This document shows positions 1 through 8,875 of a DNA stretch of 64,000 nucleotides, piece by piece. This DNA is from an uncultured Bacteroidota bacterium. GTDB taxonomy: Bacteria; Bacteroidota; Bacteroidia; Bacteroidales; WCHB1-69. Numbering within the stretch: the stretch's first letter is position 1; each line of letters opens with the position of its first letter. The notes under the pieces were generated by a model. That model was not told the origin of the DNA, ran no database searches, and worked only from the letters and a program-made list of their open reading frames with translations. Where the stretch lies: positions 62,001-126,000 of the forward strand of contig CADCNH010000001.1 in assembly GCA_902802755.1 (NCBI GenBank). Reading direction: 5' to 3'. A program made the translations under genes and the position numbers.

Positions 1-167
1 TACCATTCATTTGGACCATTATGGGAAAAAAACCATTGTGAATTATCCACAGAATCCTCAAAACCACAAAAATAAGGTAATACGGCAAAGTTTGTATCTT
101 GACCTCTTGCAATAAAAAATGAAAAAAATGATGCAATCAAAATAATAATCGACCAAAATCTTTTCAT
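1..167 (-). CDS. Secreted protein, N-terminal fragment (runs off left edge)
   Basis: The minus strand opens with ATG at 167 and reads to the window edge without a stop. The first ~23 residues (MKRFWSIIILIASFF...) form a signal peptide with a hydrophobic core, probably cleaved before GQDTNFAVLPYFCGFED. A short mature N-terminus with a phrase like LPYFCGFEDSVDNSQW is typical of large Bacteroidales surface proteins that start with a jelly-roll (MAM/choice-of-anchor-like) domain and often end in a T9SS sorting tail. Only about 55 residues are visible, so the family is an inference. A TAnnTTTG promoter lies 21 bases upstream. Confidence 0.6.
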   Translation of the reverse strand, partial: MKRFWSIIILIASFFSFFIARGQDTNFAVLPYFCGFEDSVDNSQWFFSHNGPNEW

Positions 168-187
168 AACTAAAAAATTTACAACTG

Positions 188-195
188 CAAAAGTA
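188..195 (-). promoter_or_regulatory. Bacteroidetes -7 box for the left-edge secreted gene
   Basis: TACTTTTG on the minus strand fits TAnnTTTG and sits 20 bases before the ATG at 167. No clear -33 TTTG partner was seen. Confidence 0.5.
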
Positions 196-362
196 AAAAA
201 AATCTATATAGATTTAAAACCTCACACTGAAAATATGATCCCTCATATCTAAAATATGACAAATATAACATGTGTTAAGGTATATGAATCTATAAAGTAT
301 AGATTCATACAAGATTGACGGAGTAATTTATTTTGCAAAAAATGGACTTATTTCAGTCCTTA

Positions 363-779
363 TTACATATTAATGCTGTAATACAACACATCATGCCTTT
401 CTTCCCAGCCTTGGGAACGCCAGAATCCTTTGCCAATCTCGTTGTCTTTGATGACCAACAAACCGTTTTTTCGGATACCGGCAGCACGGATGGCCTCATA
501 TACTTTGTTCAGCAGGGCTTTGCCAATTCCTTTGCCGCGAAGCGGCTCTTTTACAGTGGTATGATAGATATAGGCTCTTCTGCCGTCCATTCCGCACATA
601 ATCACTCCTACTATCTCGTTGTTTTCCACGGCCACAAAATTGGATGTGGGGTTTTTCTCAAGAAATTTGGTAATTCCTTCCTTGGTGTCATCACCGCTGC
701 GCAAACGCATACCCTGGGTTCCATACCATAAGGCATATACTTCATCGTAATCTTCCGAAGTCATTAATCTTATTTCCAT
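363..779 (-). CDS. GNAT-family N-acetyltransferase
   Basis: A 138-residue single-domain acetyltransferase beginning MEIRLMTSEDYDEVYALW, the usual beta1-alpha1 opening of GNAT proteins. The acetyl-CoA pyrophosphate loop (R/Q-x-x-G-x-G/A) is visible as PLRGKGIGKALL, followed by the alpha3 helix. The substrate cannot be told. The open frame extends 33 codons further upstream, but that stretch is translated from hairpin-forming intergenic DNA (806-885) rich in Lys/Cys/Gly, so ATG 779 is preferred as the start. The gene lies downstream of the lipoprotein gene but is separated from it by a strong terminator and probably has its own weak promoter, not identified. Confidence 0.85.
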   Translation of the reverse strand: MEIRLMTSEDYDEVYALWYGTQGMRLRSGDDTKEGITKFLEKNPTSNFVAVENNEIVGVIMCGMDGRRAYIYHTTVKEPLRGKGIGKALLNKVYEAIRAAGIRKNGLLVIKDNEIGKGFWRSQGWEERHDVLYYSINM

Positions 780-805
780 ATCCTTTTTTTTACTTTTTTT
801 TACTA

Positions 806-885
806 CCCCGCCCTTCGGGCACTCCTTGGAGGCGCAGCCTCCTTTCTCCTCCTCGCTCGGCATAGCCATAGCTTGCATTGGCTAT
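806..885. repeat. Cluster of small perfect hairpins
   Basis: Three hairpins sit side by side: 810-820 (GCCC-TTC-GGGC, which is a GAA loop on the minus strand), 828-842 (GGAGGC-GCA-GCCTCC) and 862-868 pairing with 879-885 (ATAGCCA/TGGCTAT). The first two have C-G-closed GNA triloops, the same design as the array at 12607-12685. The stretch lies between the GNAT start and the lipoprotein terminator. It is non-coding in my reading. Confidence 0.55.
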
Positions 886-931
886 ACTCTCGCTTCTTCG
901 TCGATTCTATAAGAAGAGGTATTTTTTTGCA

Positions 932-962
932 AAAAAAAAGACACTCTTGTGAGTGTCTTTTT
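932..962 (-). terminator. Rho-independent terminator of the lipoprotein gene
   Basis: A perfect stem GACACTC/GAGTGTC with a four-base loop (940-957) is followed on the minus strand by nine T residues; the plus strand also has a T run, so it could work in both directions. It lies 20 bases after the stop of the acidic lipoprotein. Confidence 0.85.
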
Positions 963-981
963 CTTTTTCTTACTGAAATAA

Positions 982-1185
982 TTACTCAGCAACTACTTCT
1001 TCTGCAGCAGCTTCTGCGCATTCTTCAGCAACTTCTGCTACTTCTTCTTCAGCAACGGGTTCTTCGATAACAGCTTCTTCTACAACTGGTTCTTCCACTA
1101 CTGCGGGTTCTTCAGTTTCAGCTTTTTGACCACATGCTGCAAATACAAATGCAGATACTGCGAGGATAGCAAATAATTTTTTCAT
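982..1185 (-). CDS. Tiny acidic lipoprotein, Glu/Val/Ala-rich
   Basis: A 67-residue protein. Residues 1-17 are a lipoprotein signal peptide with lipobox FAAC (Cys18 acylated and exposed). The rest is low complexity, with roughly every second or third residue Glu in a VEEP/VAEE-like pattern and almost no basic residues after the lipobox. Such a strongly negative tail on a lipid anchor could sit on either membrane. It has its own promoter (1232-1239) and terminator (932-962), so it is a monocistronic unit, like abundant small lipoproteins such as Lpp, though there is no sequence resemblance. Function unknown. Confidence 0.8.
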   Translation of the reverse strand: MKKLFAILAVSAFVFAACGQKAETEEPAVVEEPVVEEAVIEEPVAEEEVAEVAEECAEAAAEEVVAE

Positions 1186-1231
1186 TTTCTTTCTTTTTTT
1201 AATTGGTTGTTTGTTTCATTATTAGGGTGTG

Positions 1232-1239
1232 CAAAAATA
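1232..1239 (-). promoter_or_regulatory. -7 box for the acidic lipoprotein gene
   Basis: TATTTTTG on the minus strand, 46 bases before the ATG at 1185, in an AT-rich gap. Confidence 0.6.
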
Positions 1240-1304
1240 CTTCAATTACCAATAACAGAATGTTTTTAATTGTGTATTTTTGTTAAATAATGTTAAGTAT
1301 TTGA

Positions 1305-2327
1305 TTAGCAGTCAACTACAGTACACCAACCATATTTATCTTCAATTTCTCCGTATTGGATACCCATCAAAATTTCGCGCATTTTGGTGCTCCAAGGTCC
1401 TGGTTTACCGTCTTTTGCAATCACATATTCCTTACCAGTGGCACGGTCTTGGATCATGTGGATGGGAGAAATAACTGCTGCTGTACCGCAAGCACCTGCT
1501 TCTTCAAAGGTACCAATTTCGTCTAATTTGATGTGTCTTCTTTCAACAACCAAGCCCAAATCAGCGGCAATAGTTGTCAAACTCTTATTGGTAATTGAAG
1601 GCAAAATAGAACCTGAATCAGGAGTTACATATTTACCGTCTTTTATACCGAAGAAGTTGGCGGGACCTGCTTCATCAATATAAGTTTTAGTCTTGGCATC
1701 AGCAAAAATAGAAGCACTGAAACCTTCGGCGTGAGCTCTTTCACCGGCACGCAAAGAAGCGGCATAGTTGCCACCAACTTTAACATGACCAGTTCCCAGT
1801 GGAGCGGCACGGTCATAATCCAAAGCAATCTGCATGTTGGTAGGTTTGAAGCCTTCTTTGAAATAAGGTCCTACTGGGGTAACAAATACCAAGAACAGGT
1901 ATTCATTTGCTGGTTTTACACCAACAGTGGCACCTGTACCTACCAAAAGCGGACGAAGATATAAAGAACCTTCTGTTCCGTAAGGAGGAATATAGTCAAC
2001 ATTTAATTTTATAACCAATTCCATGGCTTGGAAAAATAATTCCTTTGGAATGGGTGCCAACATGATAGTGTCGGCTGAGCTGTTCAGTCTCTTCCAGTTT
2101 TCTTCCCAACGGAACAAACGCACTTTACCGTCTTTTCCTCTGAATGCCTTCATTCCTTCAAAAGCTTCCTGGCCATAATGGAGGCAAGAGGCAGCCATGT
2201 GCATGGGAATATATTCGTCGGATGAAATTTCCAACTTGCCCCATTCACCGTTTCTGAAATAGCAACGAACATTGTAATCGGTCTTTACATAACCGAAACC
2301 CAAATTTTTCCAATCAATATTTTTCAT
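1305..2327 (-). CDS. ilvE: Branched-chain amino acid aminotransferase
   Basis: A 340-residue fold-type IV PLP aminotransferase that exchanges the amino group between glutamate and the keto acids of Leu, Ile and Val. Visible hallmarks are the N-terminal substrate loop with HYGQEAFEGMKAFR (about 50-63), RLFRWEENWKRLNSS, the PLP lysine in GHVKVGGNYAAS (Lys183) and the EAGPANFFG phosphate-binding segment. Length and the GHVKVGGNYAAS motif match the eukaryote-like (BCAT) subgroup that Bacteroidales use, rather than the 300-residue E. coli IlvE. It stands alone, with its own TATCTTTG promoter 50 bases upstream; no other ilv/leu genes are near. Confidence 0.95.
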   Translation of the reverse strand: MKNIDWKNLGFGYVKTDYNVRCYFRNGEWGKLEISSDEYIPMHMAASCLHYGQEAFEGMKAFRGKDGKVRLFRWEENWKRLNSSADTIMLAPIPKELFFQAMELVIKLNVDYIPPYGTEGSLYLRPLLVGTGATVGVKPANEYLFLVFVTPVGPYFKEGFKPTNMQIALDYDRAAPLGTGHVKVGGNYAASLRAGERAHAEGFSASIFADAKTKTYIDEAGPANFFGIKDGKYVTPDSGSILPSITNKSLTTIAADLGLVVERRHIKLDEIGTFEEAGACGTAAVISPIHMIQDRATGKEYVIAKDGKPGPWSTKMREILMGIQYGEIEDKYGWCTVVDC

Positions 2328-2376
2328 TTCTTATTATTTTGATTATTAGTATTATATGCTCTACATTAAAGGATTG

Positions 2377-2384
2377 CAAAGATA
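2377..2384 (-). promoter_or_regulatory. -7 box for ilvE
   Basis: TATCTTTG on the minus strand, 50 bases upstream of the ilvE ATG. Confidence 0.65.
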
Positions 2385-2419
2385 CTCATTTTTTTTTATT
2401 CTTCCACAACTTTTTATTT

Positions 2420-2638
2420 TTATTCCTCATTATTCTTTCTTTTCATGGCATTACTCACCATATCAGCCAACAGATAACCTACCAATAATCCCCATATTAT
2501 CATCAGAAACAAGTTGTTTTGCAACATGTTATCACTGTATTTTCCTGCCCGATGCCAGTAAAATACTGATAATGTCACAAACAAAATTATTCCTATCAAA
2601 TGATATAAATTCAGATTTTTTCGCAAAAATTCCTTCAT
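2420..2638 (-). CDS. Small two-pass inner-membrane protein, unknown
   Basis: 72 residues with two hydrophobic helices (about 14-30, LIGIILFVTLSVFYW, and 44-60, LFLMIIWGLLVGYLLADMV), a basic N-terminus and a charged KRKNNEE tail. This would place a short hairpin in the inner membrane. It starts 8 bases after the stop of the upstream gene (2647-3417), so the two are probably co-transcribed. No family recognised. Confidence 0.7.
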   Translation of the reverse strand: MKEFLRKNLNLYHLIGIILFVTLSVFYWHRAGKYSDNMLQNNLFLMIIWGLLVGYLLADMVSNAMKRKNNEE

Positions 2639-2646
2639 AACTTGAT

Positions 2647-3417
2647 TTAATTTTTCATTTTTTCATACTCATAATTGATATATTTGTCTTTGATGGCATT
2701 AATGATTTGCGTAGGAGTCCATCTCACCAGATCATAATAACTGAAATGACAATACATCATGAAAGTAAGAATTTCTTCATCAGGTAAACCCGTTATGTCT
2801 TTCACTACCTCTTTATTATATTTCAACGGCAGCTCATCCAGTCGGTCTTCATATTGTACCATTTCATTATACAAACGTTTCATTTTGGCCTTTTTACTGA
2901 AAGCCTCATACAAATAGGTTATAGGATGGGCAATTGCTGTATTTCTGAAAACATTGGGTTCTTTTCCATATTCGGCATTGGCCTTATCCTGCTCCGTGAT
3001 TTCTGTTCCCGGAATATGCTTGTATATTTCTGGAATTTCTATCTTAGCCAGGTCTCTTTTAAAACCCTCGTAGGTGGGATTTAATGAAATAACATTCACT
3101 TCTTTCAACAAAATTGCCTTATAATACAATAGAAAATCCTCATTGGTTTTATTGATCAATTTCTCATCCAGCACCACGATTACTTGACGGTATATGGATT
3201 TTGATATGACAAGTGTGTCACGCAACTGGCATGCTATGGTAAAACTGCCCTCTTTATTAGAAAAAACAAAGTTTTTTCTGGTGACATTGTATATGCTGGC
3301 CCCTTCAATCGGATAAAAATTGATGCCATCATACACTTTGCCAGTGAATTCCTTTTTTTGTGCGTCAAGCTCAAAAAAGAGACACGAAATCAGAAGCAAA
3401 AGTATTAATTTTTTCAT
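2647..3417 (-). CDS. Secreted protein with carboxypeptidase-like regulatory domain
   Basis: 256 residues. Residues 1-19 are a signal peptide ending LDAQ. Residues ~22-95 (FTGKVYDGINFYPIEGASIYNV...FSNKEGSFTI...LVISKSIY) match the CarboxypepD_reg-like beta-sandwich common at the N-termini of Bacteroidetes envelope proteins. The remaining ~160 residues are helical, with charged segments and no recognised domain. The role is unknown; such proteins are usually periplasmic or outer-membrane associated. A TAAATTTG sequence at 3422-3429 ends only 4 bases before the start codon, so if it is the promoter the transcript is nearly leaderless. Confidence 0.75.
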   Translation of the reverse strand: MKKLILLLLISCLFFELDAQKKEFTGKVYDGINFYPIEGASIYNVTRKNFVFSNKEGSFTIACQLRDTLVISKSIYRQVIVVLDEKLINKTNEDFLLYYKAILLKEVNVISLNPTYEGFKRDLAKIEIPEIYKHIPGTEITEQDKANAEYGKEPNVFRNTAIAHPITYLYEAFSKKAKMKRLYNEMVQYEDRLDELPLKYNKEVVKDITGLPDEEILTFMMYCHFSYYDLVRWTPTQIINAIKDKYINYEYEKMKN

Positions 3418-3918
3418 GCTGCAAATTTAAGGTTTTTGATTATATCTTTCATTTCAATTTTTAAAAGAAAAAAAGATTATAAAAAAGATATAGTCTTGTT
3501 GAAAAGGTTGATTTTTTTCGGACAGAAAATTTGCTTTTTTACTTATTTTGATTTATAAACAAGATATAAACAGGTTTTGTTTTGCTAAAACATTGTGACA
3601 TAAAACTATCTATTTTGTTTAAAATTATGCAAAGAAAGTTATTAGTTGATAAGTTTTTTTGATGTTAATGTGTGTTTTTGTTAAAAAAAGAGGTTAAAAA
3701 CGGCAAATTTTGGGTTGAAAAATGATAATAACTTTTCCATTTTCTGCTTTTTTAGCATATATGAAGAAAGATTGTTTATAATATTCACCTTTTTGAACAT
3801 ATTTTCAACATTTTGTGTTAATTTATTAAGTCATAATGTTTTATTTTTTGGAATATGGATAATTTTTTTATCATTTAAATTAATATACAATGTTTCTATA
3901 TAATTCAAGAAATTTGTG
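3418..3918. other. AT-rich gene-free stretch
   Basis: About 500 bases of very AT-rich DNA with T/A runs between divergent genes. The only open frame (3715-3903) gives a Phe/Ile-rich product typical of chance. Apart from the two flanking -7 boxes I see no RNA gene, repeat or strong hairpin. Confidence 0.6.
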
Positions 3919-3926
3919 TAACTTTG
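3919..3926 (+). promoter_or_regulatory. -7 box for the rpiB operon
   Basis: TAACTTTG, 25 bases before the rpiB ATG. Confidence 0.65.
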
Positions 3927-3951
3927 CAAGTTTAGAATAAAACTGCGAAAA

Positions 3952-4380
3952 ATGAAAATTATTATAGCGTCAGATCATGCCGGTTATCAGCTGAAAGAAA
4001 ATATCATCAAACATTTTGCCGGTGATTTTGAATGGGAGAATTTGGGTACCTATTCTTCAGAAAGTGTAGATTATCCTGATTATGCTCATCCATTGGCTGA
4101 AAAAATTGCTTCTGGTGAAAATAAGTATGGTATATTGATATGCGGCACAGGAAATGGTATAGGCATGACGGCCAATAAACATGCTGGTGTAAGAGCAGCA
4201 TTATGTTGGAATGTTGAAATTGCTGCCTTGGCACGACAACATAATGATGCTAATGTGTTGGTTCTTCCAGCTCGCTTTATCACAGATGAAGAAGCTTTCA
4301 ATGTGGTGAAAACTTTCTTTTCAACGGCATTTGAAGGCGGAAGACACCAGAGAAGAGTTGAAAAAATTAATATTCATTAG
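3952..4380 (+). CDS. rpiB: Ribose 5-phosphate isomerase B
   Basis: 142 residues, the normal length of RpiB/LacAB-type isomerases. It interconverts ribulose 5-phosphate and ribose 5-phosphate in the pentose phosphate pathway. Seen: the N-terminal SDHAGYQLK phosphate-binding loop, the CGTGNGIGMTANK segment with the catalytic Cys64 and the anion-hole glycines, and RQHNDANVLVLPAR, which carries the ring-opening histidine. It is first in a plus-strand run with the LUD protein 12 bases downstream. Confidence 0.95.
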   Translation: MKIIIASDHAGYQLKENIIKHFAGDFEWENLGTYSSESVDYPDYAHPLAEKIASGENKYGILICGTGNGIGMTANKHAGVRAALCWNVEIAALARQHNDANVLVLPARFITDEEAFNVVKTFFSTAFEGGRHQRRVEKINIH

Positions 4381-4392
4381 CAATAGGGTATT

Positions 4393-5472
4393 ATGAATAA
4401 TTCTATTAACAGAAGGGCAAATTTTATCAGATATTCTTTCATCGAGAATATGGATAATAATTTATTGGCTTTTGAGAATAAAATATCCAATAATGGCATT
4501 GATGTGAAGTGGATTAGCAATGAGGAAGAGTTGGTTTCTTTTATCAAACAGGATTTACCTAAAGCCCATTTCAATAAAGTTTGCTTTGATTTACCGCATA
4601 TTCCCTCAGAATTAGCTGATACAGGTAACTTGATAAAAAATATTTCGGTAGAAGATGTTGAGAATAATATTGAATCTGCTGATTATCTGATAACAAATGC
4701 CAATTTTGGCCTGGTTGATACGGGTTCTGTGGTTCTTTTTAACCATAAATGTAAAAACTGTTTCAATAAGGTGGATCATGTTATTTTTATCTTGGATATC
4801 AATAATTTGATTGCTAAAAGTTCAGATATTGGGATTATTTTATCTTTGTATGAAAGGGATCTTATTCATGGAAATCAACAGGCAATAGATATTATTTCCC
4901 AGCCTTTCAATAAGATTATCAGTAATAGTTACCAATTTGAGCAAGAAAATACTTATTCAACACAAAAAGTGAGTGTTACGGTTGTCCTGTATGATAATGG
5001 TATCACGGCAATCATGAATAATCCTAAGTTGAGGGAAAGTTTATATTGCATAAATTGCGGCAAATGCAAAACAGTTTGTCCGGTGTATAAGGTAAATCAT
5101 AAATATACGCCCATAGAACTGGTAAAAAACAATGCATTTGGTACCAATAGAAAAAATTCTGATATTTTTGAAAATACCACCCTATGTGGAAATTGTGATA
5201 AAGTTTGTCCAGTGCTGATTCCTTTCATGAGTTTGCTGAATTCGGAAATGGAATTGATAAATACCAATGATCATGAAGATAGTTGGCATGACTTAGGCAA
5301 AATCATGACAAAAAGATTAAAACTCAATAAACTAAACGGAAAAATTAGACGTTATTTCTTTGTCAGGAAACTTTTTAACAACAACAAAAAACTTTTGAAC
5401 TACTTTATGAGTCAACAAGATGATTTTTATAACCTGACAAGTACTAAAGAGGAGGAAAATGCAAAATTATAA
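4393..5472 (+). CDS. LUD-domain iron-sulfur protein (LutB-like)
   Basis: 359 residues. The N-terminal half has LUD-domain hallmarks (DYLITNANFGLVDTGSVV around 97-114). The C-terminal half carries two 4Fe-4S cysteine sets: Cys219/222/225/229 (CINCGKCKTVCP) and Cys265/268/272 (CGNCDKVCP). This is the LutB/YkgF layout of the lactate-oxidation iron-sulfur subunit, but about 100 residues shorter than typical LutB, and no lutA or lutC lies nearby. A role in electron transfer is therefore likely, lactate use unproven. The 3' end overlaps the start of the DUF4175 gene by 14 bases, which suggests coupled translation. Confidence 0.8.
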   Translation: MNNSINRRANFIRYSFIENMDNNLLAFENKISNNGIDVKWISNEEELVSFIKQDLPKAHFNKVCFDLPHIPSELADTGNLIKNISVEDVENNIESADYLITNANFGLVDTGSVVLFNHKCKNCFNKVDHVIFILDINNLIAKSSDIGIILSLYERDLIHGNQQAIDIISQPFNKIISNSYQFEQENTYSTQKVSVTVVLYDNGITAIMNNPKLRESLYCINCGKCKTVCPVYKVNHKYTPIELVKNNAFGTNRKNSDIFENTTLCGNCDKVCPVLIPFMSLLNSEMELINTNDHEDSWHDLGKIMTKRLKLNKLNGKIRRYFFVRKLFNNNKKLLNYFMSQQDDFYNLTSTKEEENAKL

Positions 5473-8400
5473 TAACGAACTTGTTGAGAAAATAAAGGAT
5501 TTTGGAAGAAAGTATCAGCTGAATATCCTGTATAAAGGGGCTTTGATATTTATTTTTGTATCTATTTTGGCCTTTCTGATATATGTACTGCTGGAATATT
5601 TCTCCTATTTTACACCCACAGTAAGAAAAGTGCTGTTTTTCTCTTATTTGGGTGTTTTCGCTCTGCTTTTGGTATTTTTTGTGCTGATACCTATGTTCAA
5701 ATATTTTGGATTGGGTCGCCAGCTCAGTCGTGAACAAATAGCCAAAATGGTGGGTTCTTATTTTCCTGAAATTGATGATAAATTGCTGAATTTATTACAG
5801 TTACAGGATCAATTGGAACAAGGGGATTATAAAAGCTACGAACTGTTGGAGACCGCCATACAAACCAAAACTGCCCAATTGAAACCCTTCCCCTTTGTGA
5901 AGGCCATCCGTTTTGAAAATACTACCCGCTACCTGAAATGGGCTGTAATTCCGATTCTTATTTTTGTGTTGATTTTTTCCATTAAAAGCGAGGTCATTAC
6001 AGAACCTACCAAACGTATCGTGAATTATACCCAAGAGTATGAAAAACCTGCACCCTATTCTATAGAGCTACTGAATAAAAAACTGACCACTTTTCAAAAT
6101 GACGACTATACCATCAGAATGAAAATAGAAGGTGAGGAACTGCCGAATGAATTGTTTATCGTGTATAATAAAAAGAATTACAAATGTGTGAAGGATAATA
6201 ATTCAGAGTTTTCCTATACTTTCACAAATCTAAGACAAAATACTGATTTCCAGTTATATACTGATGAGGTTCGCAGTCAGAATTATACGATAGAAGTATT
6301 GCCCAAGCCTGTAACCATAGGTTTTTCCATGCACTTGAAATATCCTTCATACCTGAACAAGAATGAAGAGGTATTGGATAATGTGGGAACCGCATCCGTG
6401 CCGGAAGGAACTAGAATCAGCTGGCAGTTTTACACAAAAAATACAGACAGCATAGAGTTTATCTATCAGGATCAAGCAATGGATTTGTCGTCAGACAATG
6501 ACAATTTTGCCGCAGCGCTTACAGTTCGCGCATCATTTGATTATTCAATTGTCAACAAGAACAAGTACTATACTTCCAAAGATACCCTGAATCATTCTAT
6601 TTCTGTGATAAAAGACTTGTATCCAGAAATTTATGTTGAAAGCAGGATGGATTCATTTTTCATTGACAGGTATTATTTCAAAGGGAATATCAAAGATGAT
6701 TATGGTTTTTCCAATTTGTACTTTGTTTACTCGAAATTTGACGACAGGGGACAGGTTATCCAGTCGAATGTGAAAGTACCCATACAGATTGAAAAAAACG
6801 CTGTAATCCAAGATTTCTACTATTCTTTCGAGGCTGCCATGTTTGAGATGGGACCAGGTTATTCTATGGCTTATCATTTTGAAGTATATGACAATGATGG
6901 GGTAAATGGCAGCAAAATGTCCAAAACCGGTCAATTTGACTATAAGGTAAAAACACAGGAAGAGATTGACAAAGAGTTGGATAGGACAAGTTCACAAGCC
7001 AAGTCAGATATGGATAATCTGATGAAGGAATCTTCCCAGATTATGAAAGATATAGAGAAACTGAACCGTCAGCTGAAGGAAACTAACAATCCTTCTTGGC
7101 AGGACAAGAAGAAAATGGAGGAATTGCTGAACAAGTTCAACGAGTTGAAAAACCAGTTGAACGAGATGAAAAAGCAGCAAAGCATGAATAATCAGCTCGA
7201 AAACCAGTATAAAAATTATTCAGAGGACATTTTGAAGAAACAGATGGAATTGGAGCAGCGTATGGATGAGCTTTTGTCGGACGAGATGAAAAATATGTTA
7301 GACCAGATTCGTCAGATGATGGAAAACATGAATAAGGATCAGATGCAGAATTCCATCGACAAGATGAAAATGGATGCCAAAGACATCAATCAAACCCTTG
7401 ACCAGCAACTCCAATTGTATAAGGAATTGGAAATGGAGAAGAAGGTGAATGAGTTTTTAGATAAAACCCGCCAATTGTCTCAGGATGAGAAGAATTTGTC
7501 GATACAAACCCAAAAGAAGGATATCAATAAGGAAGATTTGATGAAACAGCAGCAGGATATCCAGAAAAGATATGATGAATTAAAGCAGGATTTGAAGGAA
7601 ATCAAGGATTTGAACAAGGAGTTGGAGCAGCCCAATAAGTTGTCCAATACAGATTCGTTGCAGCAAGCATTGGAACAGGATATGAAGGATGCCCAGCAGC
7701 AGTTGGAGAAAAATAATCGTTCCAAAGCCAGTGGCAGTCAGAAATCGGCATCCGAGAAGATGGAGGAATTGGCGGACAAATTGGAGCAGGATATGAATGA
7801 GAGTGAGCTGGAGGAAGTAACAGAGGATATTGCGACTTTGCGTCAGATTTTGGATAATCTGGTGCAGATTTCTTTTGATCAGGAAGAAGTGATGAAAATG
7901 ACACAAAGACTAAGTCCGCGTTCTTCCAATTATACCAATCATTTAGCAAAGCAACATGCGGTGAAAGATAACATGAAGATGGTAGAAGATTCACTATTAG
8001 CCTTAGCTCGCCGTCAGCTTTCCGTAAAGCCGTATATCACAAAAGAAGTATCGAAAATAAACAGCTATATTCAGTCTGTGTATGCCGCTTTTGACTCGCG
8101 TAATCCCAAGAAAGCGGCACAAGACCAGCAGTTTGCCTTAACCTCCATGAACAATTTGTCGCTGATGTTGGCCGAATCCATGCAGGAGATGAAGCAAAAA
8201 CAGAGTGAATGCAAGTCCAAATGCAAGAAGTCGGGCAATGGTTCATGCAATAAGCCGGGAGGTAAAGGAAAGAGCAAGAAAACCCGTGCCAAAGAGCTGC
8301 AGCAACAGTTGAATCGCCAGATGGAGGCCATGAAGCGTTCTATGGAACAGCAGGGTAAACAGCAGCAGGGTCAATCGAGTCAGCAACAGTGGAGTGAGCA

Positions 8401-8812
8401 ATTTGCCAAAATGGCCGCCCAGCAAGAGGCTATCCGCAAGATGATGCAGGATTACCAAAATCAGCTGAAATCGGAGAATGGGGTAGGGGACAAGTCGCTC
8501 GACAAGCTGATAGAAGAAATGCAGAAAACCGAAAGAGAATTGGTGAACAGAACTTTATCAGACCAGACCTTGATACGTCAGAAAGACATAGAAACCCGTA
8601 TGCTTGAGAGTGAAAAGGCAGACCGTAAGCAAGATGAGGAAAAGAAAAGGGAGTCAACAGAAGGCAAGGATATACTGAACAGCAATCCGCCGAAGGACTG
8701 GAATTTGGATAAAACGAAGCAATCCCAGCAGGAAATGCTCAGGACTGTTCCTGTGAACCTGAATTATTATTACAAGGAAAAAGTCAACAATTACTTTTAC
8801 AATATTGATTGA
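5459..8812 (+). CDS. DUF4175-family giant membrane/coiled-coil protein
   Basis: 1117 residues. Two membrane helices near 27-52 and 60-82 and a third near 155-176 anchor it. A periplasmic beta-rich part follows (about 180-500), then a very long Gln/Lys/Glu/Met-rich coiled coil (about 510-1080) interrupted by a Cys/Gly/Lys patch (SECKSKCKKSGNGSCNKPGGKGKSKK, given here only in outline, near 920-945). This matches the DUF4175 proteins widespread in Bacteroidetes, whose function is not established. It has a rare good Shine-Dalgarno (gaggagg) just before ATG 5459, inside the end of the LUD gene. A structural or scaffolding role in the envelope is a guess. Confidence 0.85.
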   Translation: MQNYNNELVEKIKDFGRKYQLNILYKGALIFIFVSILAFLIYVLLEYFSYFTPTVRKVLFFSYLGVFALLLVFFVLIPMFKYFGLGRQLSREQIAKMVGSYFPEIDDKLLNLLQLQDQLEQGDYKSYELLETAIQTKTAQLKPFPFVKAIRFENTTRYLKWAVIPILIFVLIFSIKSEVITEPTKRIVNYTQEYEKPAPYSIELLNKKLTTFQNDDYTIRMKIEGEELPNELFIVYNKKNYKCVKDNNSEFSYTFTNLRQNTDFQLYTDEVRSQNYTIEVLPKPVTIGFSMHLKYPSYLNKNEEVLDNVGTASVPEGTRISWQFYTKNTDSIEFIYQDQAMDLSSDNDNFAAALTVRASFDYSIVNKNKYYTSKDTLNHSISVIKDLYPEIYVESRMDSFFIDRYYFKGNIKDDYGFSNLYFVYSKFDDRGQVIQSNVKVPIQIEKNAVIQDFYYSFEAAMFEMGPGYSMAYHFEVYDNDGVNGSKMSKTGQFDYKVKTQEEIDKELDRTSSQAKSDMDNLMKESSQIMKDIEKLNRQLKETNNPSWQDKKKMEELLNKFNELKNQLNEMKKQQSMNNQLENQYKNYSEDILKKQMELEQRMDELLSDEMKNMLDQIRQMMENMNKDQMQNSIDKMKMDAKDINQTLDQQLQLYKELEMEKKVNEFLDKTRQLSQDEKNLSIQTQKKDINKEDLMKQQQDIQKRYDELKQDLKEIKDLNKELEQPNKLSNTDSLQQALEQDMKDAQQQLEKNNRSKASGSQKSASEKMEELADKLEQDMNESELEEVTEDIATLRQILDNLVQISFDQEEVMKMTQRLSPRSSNYTNHLAKQHAVKDNMKMVEDSLLALARRQLSVKPYITKEVSKINSYIQSVYAAFDSRNPKKAAQDQQFALTSMNNLSLMLAESMQEMKQKQSECKSKCKKSGNGSCNKPGGKGKSKKTRAKELQQQLNRQMEAMKRSMEQQGKQQQGQSSQQQWSEQFAKMAAQQEAIRKMMQDYQNQLKSENGVGDKSLDKLIEEMQKTERELVNRTLSDQTLIRQKDIETRMLESEKADRKQDEEKKRESTEGKDILNSNPPKDWNLDKTKQSQQEMLRTVPVNLNYYYKEKVNNYFYNID

Positions 8813-8822
8813 TGTTTTGGTA

Positions 8823-8838
8823 TTTTCCACGTGAAACA
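8823..8838. promoter_or_regulatory. parS-like centromere site 1
   Basis: On the minus strand TGTTTCACGTGGAAAA, matching the conserved ParB site TGTTNCACGTGNAACA at all but position 15. It is intergenic, 10 bases after the DUF4175 stop, and has the CACGTG core. A second site with the same single deviation lies at 10485-10500. Confidence 0.65.
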
Positions 8839-8875
8839 TCAAGCGAAAAATTTAGAAATTAGTATTTTATAAAAC

